Assembly: GCA_029432795.1 (NCBI GenBank)
Contig: JARNMJ010000027.1
Coordinates: forward strand, 1-55,964
Length of the DNA: 55,964 nucleotides
Direction of reading: 5' to 3'
Origin: Pontiellaceae bacterium B12219
GTDB taxonomy: Bacteria > Verrucomicrobiota > Kiritimatiellia > Kiritimatiellales > Pontiellaceae
The translations under genes and the position numbers were made by a program. The notes beneath the pieces are model-generated. The model saw only the letters and a list, made by a program, of their open reading frames with translations. It was not told the origin of the DNA and did no database searches. Shown here in pieces: positions 50,044 through 55,964 of the stretch (positions within the stretch are counted from its first letter, which is position 1; the number at the start of each line of letters is the position of its first letter).

Positions 50044-52008
50044 TTAAGTAAGACAGGTTGAGTTTAGCAGTTCAGATGCCACAGGATCCGGAGCATCGCC
50101 CTCCTCCGGGTGCAGTCCGTTTTGTTCCCAAAGCGCCAGATTGGCGAGCGGCCAAAGCTGCATCGCGTAACCCGGATCCTCCGCACCGTCAATGAGCTCC
50201 ATCAGAACAGGCCGTTGCACCATTTCGTTTAGCAAGCGGGAAGACGAAAGCGTATCCGCCGCAAAATCGCGCAGCGATCCACCGAACCATTCGCGGAACG
50301 GCACGGGAAAGCTGACCTTGCGGCGATTCATAATTTCCGAAGGAACTTCATTCATAAACGCACGGCGCAACAACAGCTTACTCTCAACCAGATTCCGCTG
50401 ATCGATTTCAGCCACATTCATCACGCGTCCCTGCTGGCGGGCGGCTTCATCGCGCCAGGCCATCCGGTATTCACTCGGCAGACGGTAGAGATAGTCCGCA
50501 ATACGGTGATCAGTAAACGGCACACGCGCTTCCACCGAAGCCGACATGGTGCTTGAATCCACCCGGTTCAGCAGCCCTTCTAAATTTATGCGCGCATGCA
50601 GGTGCATGTGCTTATCCAGCGTCGAGCATCCTTCAAACCGATCAAACATACCCTGATAAAAGTCCCAAACCGCCGGAAAACGCGCGGACAGATCCGGCTG
50701 AAGCAAAACCTGCTGCGTCGCCGGCGCCATCCAGGAATTCAACAGGAAGTGATGCTCCACATGCCCCGGAAGGCAGTCCTGGCCGTAGAGCCGAAGCATT
50801 GCCCGTTCCACCGATCCCGGCGCATCGGACGGCACACGTTTCGCACGATCAAAATCATACGCCGAAAAATACGGCATCACATACCCGCCAAACACCTCGT
50901 CCGCCCCCTCGCCGCTCAGCGCAACGGTGTAGTCCTCCCGCAGCGCGCGGGCCAGATACCAAATCGGGATCTCGTTCGGCGTACTGAGCGGCAAGCCCTT
51001 CTCTTTCATCAGAAAAATCCAGGCGTCGACAAATCCGTCAGAACTGAGATGGATTTCCCGACATTGGATTTCGGCAAACTCCGCCGCCATTCGAACATAC
51101 GGCCATTCATTGCATCCGTGTTCACCGTAGCCGACATTATAGGCGCCATATGCACCCCGCTTCGCCGCGAGCGAAGCAATCACGGAGGAATCAATCCCGC
51201 CACTCAGAAAACCGCCGAGCGGAACATCGCTCACGAGCTGGCCGGCCACCGCATCTTCCACCAGCGATCGAACCGTTTCGACCGCTTCGCTCAACGGCGG
51301 AGCCTCTTTTTCAGATTCCGGAACAATCGGGAATTCCCAATAGCGTTGAAACGCGACCGACCGCTTTGCGCGGCGGGCCGTTAACTGAACCCCGGGTTCC
51401 AGGGTTTGGACATCCCGCAACAAAGTGCGCGACCCCATCGTCGTGCGGATTGAGCTGAAATAGTGCAATACGGCATCGAATTCAATCTCGGCCCCCACTC
51501 CGTCAAAGGCCCGCAGCGCCGCCACCGTTGAAGCAAATGCAATGCCTTCAGCGGTTCGGGCATAGTAGAGCGGCTTGGCTCCCATCCGATCGCGCGCCAG
51601 AAAAAGCAGTTCTTCCTGCGGATCATAAATGGCAAAGGCGAAAATACCGACAAACCGCTCCGTACACGCCCGCCCCCACTGAAGATAGGCACGCAACAGC
51701 ACTTCGGTATCGCATTGCGTTTCGAAAGCATGGCCCAGCCCGACCAGCTGCGTGCGCAGTTCCCTGAAATTATAGATCTCGCCGTTATAGGTGAGACAAA
51801 TCCCGGAAGCACGGTCTACGATGGGTTGCCAGCCGCCGGTCAGATCGATCACCGTCAGTCGACGATGAGCAAATCCCACTCCGTTCTGTTCATAAAACCC
51901 ATCGGCATCCGGACCCCGCAGCGCCATTCGTTCCGCCGCACATCGCAGCGGACGGGAAGGAACCGGCGCATCTGAATCCCAGCTGAAAAAACCGGCAATT
52001 CCACACAT
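50044..52008 (-). CDS. asnB: Glutamine-hydrolysing asparagine synthetase-like amidotransferase
   Basis: A 654-residue enzyme. The glutaminase domain starts at Cys2 (MCGIAGFF) with RGPDADGFY and YNGEIYNF. The synthetase domain has the PP-loop FLSGGIDSSVIASLAAKRG near residue 270 and later YTVALSGEGADEVFGGYVMP, both needed for beta-aspartyl-AMP chemistry. It may make Asn or amidate a sugar or peptide, as paralogs in surface-polysaccharide loci do. It has its own sigma-54 element and a 16-base leader (AAAGGAG at its 5' end), and it lies between fliD and fliW. That points to a flagellum-linked role such as filament modification, which is inference. Confidence 0.9.
   Translation of the reverse strand: MCGIAGFFSWDSDAPVPSRPLRCAAERMALRGPDADGFYEQNGVGFAHRRLTVIDLTGGWQPIVDRASGICLTYNGEIYNFRELRTQLVGLGHAFETQCDTEVLLRAYLQWGRACTERFVGIFAFAIYDPQEELLFLARDRMGAKPLYYARTAEGIAFASTVAALRAFDGVGAEIEFDAVLHYFSSIRTTMGSRTLLRDVQTLEPGVQLTARRAKRSVAFQRYWEFPIVPESEKEAPPLSEAVETVRSLVEDAVAGQLVSDVPLGGFLSGGIDSSVIASLAAKRGAYGAYNVGYGEHGCNEWPYVRMAAEFAEIQCREIHLSSDGFVDAWIFLMKEKGLPLSTPNEIPIWYLARALREDYTVALSGEGADEVFGGYVMPYFSAYDFDRAKRVPSDAPGSVERAMLRLYGQDCLPGHVEHHFLLNSWMAPATQQVLLQPDLSARFPAVWDFYQGMFDRFEGCSTLDKHMHLHARINLEGLLNRVDSSTMSASVEARVPFTDHRIADYLYRLPSEYRMAWRDEAARQQGRVMNVAEIDQRNLVESKLLLRRAFMNEVPSEIMNRRKVSFPVPFREWFGGSLRDFAADTLSSSRLLNEMVQRPVLMELIDGAEDPGYAMQLWPLANLALWEQNGLHPEEGDAPDPVASELLNSTCLT
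50066..50081 (-). promoter_or_regulatory. Sigma-54 element of the fliW operon, inside the asnB 3' end
   Basis: TGGCATCTGAACTGCT on the minus strand, GG-N10-GC exact, overlapping the last asnB codons. Predicted +1 near 50055, 28 bases before the fliW ATG. Confidence 0.8.
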
Positions 52009-52034
52009 TGGACATTTCTCCTTTGCCAGGGTGA

Positions 52035-52050
52035 AGCAAAGCAGATGCCA
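52035..52050 (-). promoter_or_regulatory. Sigma-54 element of asnB
   Basis: TGGCATCTGCTTTGCT on the minus strand, GG-N10-GC exact with a consensus TTGC -12. Predicted +1 is an A at 52024, 16 bases before the asnB ATG. Confidence 0.82.
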
Positions 52051-52064
52051 CAGGAAACCGCGGA

Positions 52065-52081
52065 CTTCCAGGGATTGGAAA
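52065..52081. repeat. TTTCC-type palindrome upstream of the asnB sigma-54 element
   Basis: Minus-strand TTTCCAATCCCTGGAAG, identical in 16 of 17 bases to the copy at 14849-14865 upstream of flgF. It lies about 15 bases upstream of the -24 box. Confidence 0.6.
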
Positions 52082-52094
52082 GCGGACTGATCGG

Positions 52095-53531
52095 TTAGCT
52101 GCCCGAATTAAACATCGAGTCGATGTAGCTCATCTGATATTCCATGTTTGCGAGCGCATCTTCCATGGCGGTAAACTGATCCCAAAGCGTTTGCTCATAG
52201 TCTTCCAGAGCCGCCTCCAATTCCGCCATTTCATCTGAATAATCGTCGTACTTTTCAGTCATCGACTCAATACGCTCGGCGATATCTCCCGTCAGCGATG
52301 CACTGATTTTATCAGCATAGCGATACATATCGGAAGCAACACCGTTCGTATACGCGACCGCCTCTTCGTCGTAAACGCCCTTAAACAGCTGCTCCATATT
52401 GGAGAACTCATATTCCAGCATGTCATCCAGCCGACTGCTGTCCACAATACTGAGCTGATTGGTTTCACCGGAGGTCCAAATACCGATATCCGACAAATTG
52501 TCCATGATGCCGGTCTCGCCATTATAAGAATACGCCGCATTGGTTTCGTCGAGCGCGGCGGATTTCGAGCCCGTCGCCATACGCCGCAGATCCAAACGAA
52601 TGGAATTCAAAAGGGAATCGCCATATAACTCGCCCTTCACAGCCAGCTCCGAACTCCCCCCCAACTCCACACTGCTGTAATCATCCACCACCGCGGCCAA
52701 TGCGTTGTAATTTTCCACAAACTCGGAAATGGCAAGTTTAACGGCATCGCGGTCGGCGTGGACGTCCAGCGTGGATGAGCCCACTCCTTTCAGATTGAGG
52801 GTCAACCCTTCAATGACATCTGTGAGCTTGTCATTTGATGCACGCACCACAGAAATTCCATTGACCGTAAACTCCGCATTTTCGCCGGCAACATTTTCAT
52901 TTTTAATCGCGGCCGAGGCATCCAGTATCCCTATATTTTGCAGAACCGTTCCGGTTGTATCCGAAAGTGCAATTGAATCGGCCCCGGTATTGGCACGGGT
53001 CAATACGAGGTGGTTGTTGACAATACTGGCCTGCACCCGCGTTTCATCCGGCATCGCAAGTGCGGCACTGTTGATTTTAGTGCGTAATGAGGTCAGCGTT
53101 TCCCCTGCCTCAATCGTGATCTGTTCCCCCTCGATTTCAAAAACATCGCCTGCTGCGGCATAGCCTCCGCTGATGAGATCATCCGAGGTATCGACGATAT
53201 CGGAAGAAATACTTTGTGCCTTGGCCAGATTAGAGACCACCAGCGAATACTGCTGTTCTGCCGAAGCCGTCGCGGCTGAAGCGGTCACCACGCTTTCCGC
53301 AGAGGATTCAGATGACATACTGCGCCACAGCTCAAATCCACGAAGCGTGTCCAGCGAGGAAGTCAACGAGGAAGCCAACGTATTCAACTGCGACCACGCA
53401 CCCATATCGTAATCGAGCTCTATTCGCTTATTATCCAATGTATCGATCGGAATCTGACGCGCCGCCATGAGTTGTTCAATCATGCCTGCGTAGTCCGTTC
53501 CCGATGATAATCCTCCAACATGTATTCCCAT
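52095..53531 (-). CDS. fliD: Flagellar filament cap protein FliD
   Basis: A 478-residue secreted cap protein. The N-terminus is GIHVGGLSSGTDYAGMIEQL, followed by ARQIPIDTLDNKRIELDYDM, the usual FliD_N pattern. The variable central domains contain the ALSDTTGTVLQNIGILDAS-like region. The C-terminal coiled segment (IESMTEKYDDYSDEMAELEA, LWDQFTAMEDALANMEYQMS) is FliD_C. GAGGATC precedes the ATG. It is upstream of asnB and reads from its own sigma-54 element. Confidence 0.94.
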   Translation of the reverse strand: MGIHVGGLSSGTDYAGMIEQLMAARQIPIDTLDNKRIELDYDMGAWSQLNTLASSLTSSLDTLRGFELWRSMSSESSAESVVTASAATASAEQQYSLVVSNLAKAQSISSDIVDTSDDLISGGYAAAGDVFEIEGEQITIEAGETLTSLRTKINSAALAMPDETRVQASIVNNHLVLTRANTGADSIALSDTTGTVLQNIGILDASAAIKNENVAGENAEFTVNGISVVRASNDKLTDVIEGLTLNLKGVGSSTLDVHADRDAVKLAISEFVENYNALAAVVDDYSSVELGGSSELAVKGELYGDSLLNSIRLDLRRMATGSKSAALDETNAAYSYNGETGIMDNLSDIGIWTSGETNQLSIVDSSRLDDMLEYEFSNMEQLFKGVYDEEAVAYTNGVASDMYRYADKISASLTGDIAERIESMTEKYDDYSDEMAELEAALEDYEQTLWDQFTAMEDALANMEYQMSYIDSMFNSGS

Positions 53532-53574
53532 GGCCGATCCTCAAACGTTCACATTCTAACCCATCCCTATCTAA

Positions 53575-53590
53575 AGCAGGATGAATGCCG
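53575..53590 (-). promoter_or_regulatory. Sigma-54 element of fliD
   Basis: CGGCATTCATCCTGCT on the minus strand, GG-N10-GC exact; first base C instead of T. Predicted +1 near 53564, 33 bases before the fliD ATG. Confidence 0.75.
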
Positions 53591-53621
53591 CAGCCCCCGG
53601 ACAACCGATGCCCCGGGGCCC

Positions 53622-53656
53622 GAAGACGGGATCTTATGACAACTGATCCCGTCTTC
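53622..53656. terminator. Stem-loop after the second flagellin gene
   Basis: A 12-bp perfect stem, GAAGACGGGATC (53622-53633) with GATCCCGTCTTC (53645-53656), and an 11-base loop. On the minus strand it ends the flagellin transcript but lacks a U-run there (the T-run is on the plus side). It may act as an mRNA-stabilising end or a weak terminator. Confidence 0.65.
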
Positions 53657-53672
53657 TTTTGGCAGGGAATGC

Positions 53673-54554
53673 TTAGCCCAGCAGCTGAAGCACGCCCTGC
53701 GGCAACTGATTCGCTTGCGCCAGCATTGCCGTTCCGACCTGCTGCAGGATGCTATACTTCGACATCTCCGCAGTTTCCTTGGCCACATCCACATCGCGGA
53801 TACGACTTTCGGTGGCACTGATGTTTTCTTCGTAGGAACGCAGCCCGTCCAGGGTCTGGTCCATACGCTTCATTTCAGCACCGATATCCGCACGCTTCGT
53901 GCTGATATAATCAATTCCTTCATTGATCACAGACACAGCCGCTCCGGCATCACCTTCTGTACCGGAAATTGCAATCAAACCGGAAGCCGCATCGGCCAGA
54001 CCACTGTTGATCAGGTCGCCCCAATTGCTGCCACCGGCAAGTGTATCTGCACTTCCCTGAGTCAGGTCGATCGCGGCACCGGTAAAGGTCTGTCCGCCAT
54101 CGGCACCCACCTGCTGCGAAACAGAAGAACCGTCAAACAGGGCCAATCCATTGAACTTTCCAGCCCCATCAGTCGTGTCAACAATCCGGGAGATTTCATC
54201 CTGCATCTGCTTGAATTCTTTCTGCAGAACATCTTTATCGGTTGTTGATTTCGTACCGTCGTTAGCCATCACGGCAAGCTCGCCCATACGACCGAGCATA
54301 TCGTGAATTTTCTGCATCCAGGAATCTGCGGTCTGCAAGTAGTTCAACTTGTTTTCCACGTTCCCCGCCGCAGCGGCCGTGTTGCGCGACTGCGTACGCA
54401 GCCGTTCGCTCATGGCCAGCCCAGACGGATCATCGCCTGCGTTATTGATGCGGCTGCCGGAAGACAGCTTGGACATTGAGTCGCGCAGGTTACTGACGTT
54501 GTTTGTATAGTTTTTCCATACATTAAACGCTGAGGTATTATTACTGATCTGCAT
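53673..54554 (-). CDS. fliC: Flagellin FliC, second copy
   Basis: A 293-residue flagellin with N-terminal NVSNLRDSMSKLSSGSRINN then AGDDPSGLAMSERLRTQ, and C-terminal ATESRIRDVDVAKETAEMSK then QLPQGVLQLLG. It is very similar to the copy at 54792, differing mainly in the short central part (residues ~130-215). It is preceded by its own sigma-28-like promoter and a leader with a 7-bp hairpin showing AAGGAC in the loop. SD is AAGGAGG. Confidence 0.96.
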   Translation of the reverse strand: MQISNNTSAFNVWKNYTNNVSNLRDSMSKLSSGSRINNAGDDPSGLAMSERLRTQSRNTAAAAGNVENKLNYLQTADSWMQKIHDMLGRMGELAVMANDGTKSTTDKDVLQKEFKQMQDEISRIVDTTDGAGKFNGLALFDGSSVSQQVGADGGQTFTGAAIDLTQGSADTLAGGSNWGDLINSGLADAASGLIAISGTEGDAGAAVSVINEGIDYISTKRADIGAEMKRMDQTLDGLRSYEENISATESRIRDVDVAKETAEMSKYSILQQVGTAMLAQANQLPQGVLQLLG

Positions 54555-54589
54555 GGTTTCCTCCTTGGTTATATGCAGTTTACTTCAAA

Positions 54590-54609
54590 GCAACACGTCC
54601 TTGTGTTGC
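54590..54609 (-). promoter_or_regulatory. CsrA-type RNA hairpin in the second flagellin leader
   Basis: Minus-strand GCAACAC-AAGGAC-GTGTTGC: a 7-bp perfect stem with GGA in a 6-base loop, matching the CsrA consensus ACARGGAYGU. The SD AAGGAGG (near 54560-54566) supplies a second GGA for dimer bridging. Confidence 0.7.
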
Positions 54610-54614
54610 CTGCC

Positions 54615-54641
54615 ATTCGTCCTGGACCATCCAAAACTTTA
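54615..54641 (-). promoter_or_regulatory. Candidate sigma-28 promoter of the second flagellin
   Basis: Minus-strand TAAAGTTT (54641-54634), a perfect -35, then N11 and GGACGAAT (54622-54615), a poor match to GCCGATAA. The predicted start falls at the first bases of the CsrA-type hairpin. Confidence 0.5.
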
Positions 54642-54695
54642 AACGGCGTTCGGTTAATCGACCCTCCGCGTCTTTCTCTTAAGTCCCCGCAATTA

Positions 54696-54718
54696 AAATC
54701 GGCAATTTTTGCCGATTT
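54696..54718. promoter_or_regulatory. Palindromic operator-like element upstream of the second flagellin
   Basis: Arms AAATCGGCAA and TTGCCGATTT with a TTT centre (23 bp, arms perfect). A near-copy occurs upstream of the third flagellin at 55819. It lies between the previous terminator and the promoter. Confidence 0.6.
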
Positions 54719-54736
54719 CCGAATAACCCCGGCCCC

Positions 54737-54767
54737 AAAAAAAAACGGGCCCCGAAAACGAAGCCCG
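54737..54767 (-). terminator. Intrinsic terminator of the third flagellin gene
   Basis: On the minus strand a 9-bp stem (CGGGCTTCG with CGGGGCCCG, two G-U pairs) and a TTTT loop, followed by nine Ts (complement of A at 54737-54745). Confidence 0.88.
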
Positions 54768-54771
54768 CCTT

Positions 54772-54786
54772 TTCCAACCATTGGAA
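54772..54786. repeat. Short dispersed palindrome between flagellin stop and terminator
   Basis: TTCCAACCATTGGAA, a perfect TTCCAA-N3-TTGGAA, five bases past the third flagellin stop codon. Confidence 0.6.
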
Positions 54787-54791
54787 GCAAC

Positions 54792-55682
54792 TTAGCCGAG
54801 AAGCTGAAGCACGCCCTGCGGAAGCTGGTTGGCCTGGGCCAACATGGCCGTTCCAACCTGCTGAAGGATATTGTATTTCGACATTTCAGCGGTTTCCTTG
54901 GCCACGTCCACATCGCGGATCCGGCTTTCAGTGGCACTGATGTTTTCTTCGTAGGAGCGCAGGCCGTCGAGGGTCTGATCCATACGCTTCATTTCCGCAC
55001 CGACGTCAGCACGTTTTCCACTGATAAAGTCAATTGCAGCATTCACTTCAGTTACGGCCGCTCCGGCATCGCCGGTTGCAGAAATATCGATTGATCCACC
55101 TGATGTGATCAATGCCCCCCAGGAGGTACCGGTTCCGATGTCTTCAGTGGACGCACCGGAAAGGTCCAGCGCCGCAGCGGAAGTGAAAACCTGCCCGCCA
55201 TCCGCTCCCACCTGCTGAGTAATCGGGGTTCCGCCCTGAAACAATGCAATTCCATTAAATTTGCCGGCGGCATCCGCATCGCCCCCTCCTGCCACATTGC
55301 TATCCCCGGCAATGCGTTCAATTTCCTGCTGCATCTGAGCAAATTCTTTCTGCAGGATAGCCTTATCCGTATCCGACTTGGTGTCATCGTTAGCCATCAC
55401 GGCCAACTCGCCCATACGGCCGAGCATATCGTGCATTTTCTGCATCCACGAATCCGCCGTCTGCAGATAGTTGAGCTTATTTTCCACGTTGCCCGCCGCA
55501 GCTGAAGTATTACGGGTCTGGGTGCGAAGCCGTTCGCTCATGGCGAGACCGGAAGGATCATCACCGGCGTTATTGATACGACTTCCTGATGATAGTTTAG
55601 ACATCGAGTCGCGCAGACTGCTGACGTTATTGGTGTAGTTTTTCCAAACATTGAATGCTGAAACATTGTTACTAACTTGCAT
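54792..55682 (-). CDS. fliC: Flagellin FliC, third copy
   Basis: A 296-residue flagellin starting MQVSNNVSAFNVWKNYTNNV, with DSMSKLSSGSRINNAGDDPS and the same C-terminal helices and QLPQGVLQLLG tail as its neighbour. The central region differs (a VAGGGDADAAGKFNG insertion). It has its own sigma-28-like promoter, a leader of about 90 bases with a CsrA-type hairpin, SD AAGGAGG and a strong terminator, so it is monocistronic. It may be the major filament protein, given the best promoter and terminator of the three. Confidence 0.96.
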   Translation of the reverse strand: MQVSNNVSAFNVWKNYTNNVSSLRDSMSKLSSGSRINNAGDDPSGLAMSERLRTQTRNTSAAAGNVENKLNYLQTADSWMQKMHDMLGRMGELAVMANDDTKSDTDKAILQKEFAQMQQEIERIAGDSNVAGGGDADAAGKFNGIALFQGGTPITQQVGADGGQVFTSAAALDLSGASTEDIGTGTSWGALITSGGSIDISATGDAGAAVTEVNAAIDFISGKRADVGAEMKRMDQTLDGLRSYEENISATESRIRDVDVAKETAEMSKYNILQQVGTAMLAQANQLPQGVLQLLG

Positions 55683-55718
55683 TGGGTGCCTCCTTGGCGA
55701 TTATTATACTCATGAGCT

Positions 55719-55732
55719 GCACATCCTTGTGC
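55719..55732 (-). promoter_or_regulatory. CsrA-type RNA hairpin in the third flagellin leader
   Basis: Minus-strand GCAC-AAGGAT-GTGC: a 4-bp stem presenting AAGGAU, matching ACARGGAUGU almost perfectly. A second GGA lies in the SD AAGGAGG about 35 bases downstream. Confidence 0.7.
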
Positions 55733-55779
55733 CACTCACCGCCTTCCGGACCTTCCGGAAATTCCTGCGGATATGAAGC

Positions 55780-55806
55780 TATTCGGCCAACCGATCCCTC
55801 AACTTA
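55780..55806 (-). promoter_or_regulatory. Sigma-28 promoter of the third flagellin
   Basis: Minus-strand TAAGTTGA (55806-55799), N11, GCCGAATA (55787-55780), close to the FliA consensus TAAAGTTT-N11-GCCGATAA. Confidence 0.7.
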
Positions 55807-55818
55807 AATGATATGTTT

Positions 55819-55841
55819 AAATCGGTAATTTTTGCCGATTG
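55819..55841. promoter_or_regulatory. Palindromic operator-like element upstream of the third flagellin
   Basis: Arms AAATCGGTAA and TTGCCGATTG with a TTT centre. Two positions differ from the element at 54696. It ends 13 bases upstream of the sigma-28 -35 box. Confidence 0.6.
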
Positions 55842-55869
55842 CTGAAAATCCCGAAACAACATATAGATA

Positions 55870-55936
55870 CCCCGGGCATGCCCGGGGTTCTATGGCTCCG
55901 CTACGCTCCGCCTGTTTACAGCTCCATTCGGAGCTG
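55870..55936. repeat. Hairpin-rich window end
   Basis: A perfect palindrome CCCCGGGCATGCCCGGGG (55870-55887) and a 7-bp hairpin CAGCTCC-ATTC-GGAGCTG (55919-55936). No gene is visible between 55842 and the window end. These may be the terminator region of a gene beyond the edge. Confidence 0.45.
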
Positions 55937-55964
55937 ATCTGAATCCTTCCGTCCTTGATATTCG

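Noticed and set aside
54696-54718. Palindrome considered as a terminator for the third flagellin
   Set aside because: A better terminator with a T9 tail lies directly after that gene, and the same palindrome also occurs upstream of the third flagellin, where no such terminator is needed.
1-55964. CRISPR arrays, rRNA genes, prophage or integrase genes
   Set aside because: No spaced direct repeats, rRNA-like sequence, integrase or phage structural motifs seen on either strand.

Overview
This 56-kb window is a bacterial chromosome segment dominated by one very large flagellar locus. Nearly all of it, from about 8.4 kb to the right edge, is encoded on the minus strand. The Gram-negative hardware (P ring, L ring, FlgA), flagellins ending in QANQLPQGVLQLLG-type tails, a decayed ISL3 element and an HrpA/DUF3418 helicase fit a diderm of the PVC group. 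My guess is Kiritimatiellota or Verrucomicrobiota; there is no rRNA or other marker here to settle it.

Layout. 1-1144: the scar of a deleted type I restriction-modification locus (an HsdM N-terminus fused in frame to an HsdS C-terminus), a truncated NYN-like gene, and a gene-free stretch with inverted repeats. 1145-7690: housekeeping genes (hrpA, a HAD phosphatase, a CBS-domain protein, a DUF3859 protein, trmB, a 48-residue ORF, tRNA-Gly). 7769-8368: a decayed ISL3 transposase. 8369-14812: flgF-flgG-flgA-flgH-flgI-flgJ-flgN-flgK operon. 14942-28213: flgB-flgC-fliE-F-G-H-I-J-motE-like-fliK-flgD-flgE-flbD-motA-motB-motB2-fliL-M-N operon. 28266-33061: a chain of four phospho-signalling genes. 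33227-37272: flhA-flhG-membrane protein-fliA. 37324-40534: fliO-P-Q-R-flhB. 40589-41333: fliS-fliT-like. 41474-43525: an NtrC-type kinase/regulator pair. 43644-50027: fliW-csrA-flagellin-LysM-receiver-TPR-small protein-receiver/Fis unit. 50044-52008: asnB. 52095-55682: fliD and two more flagellins.

Regulation readable from the sequence: eight good and one weaker -24/-12 (sigma-54) elements, with the shared core GGCAT-N7-TGCT, lie just upstream of flgF, flgB, flhA, fliO, fliS, fliW, asnB, fliD and probably the hybrid kinase. The NtrC-type regulator carries the GAFTDA sigma-54 contact loop, so the master activator is probably in the window. In the four basal-body/export operons the element sits at one fixed distance from the ATG, which puts the predicted +1 on or one base before the start codon, so those mRNAs should be leaderless. 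The late operons have ordinary short leaders. fliA (sigma-28) is encoded behind flhA, and two flagellins have sigma-28-like promoters followed by leaders with a textbook CsrA-type hairpin (AAGGAY loop). csrA and its antagonist fliW are in the same locus.

Oddities: tandem MotB-like proteins, one lacking the proton-binding Asp; no flgL, no flhF and no chemotaxis genes in the window; an FlhB with NPTF instead of NPTH; an asparagine synthetase-like gene under the flagellar sigma-54 element; and a short palindrome TTCCAA-N3-TTGGAA scattered through genes and gaps.
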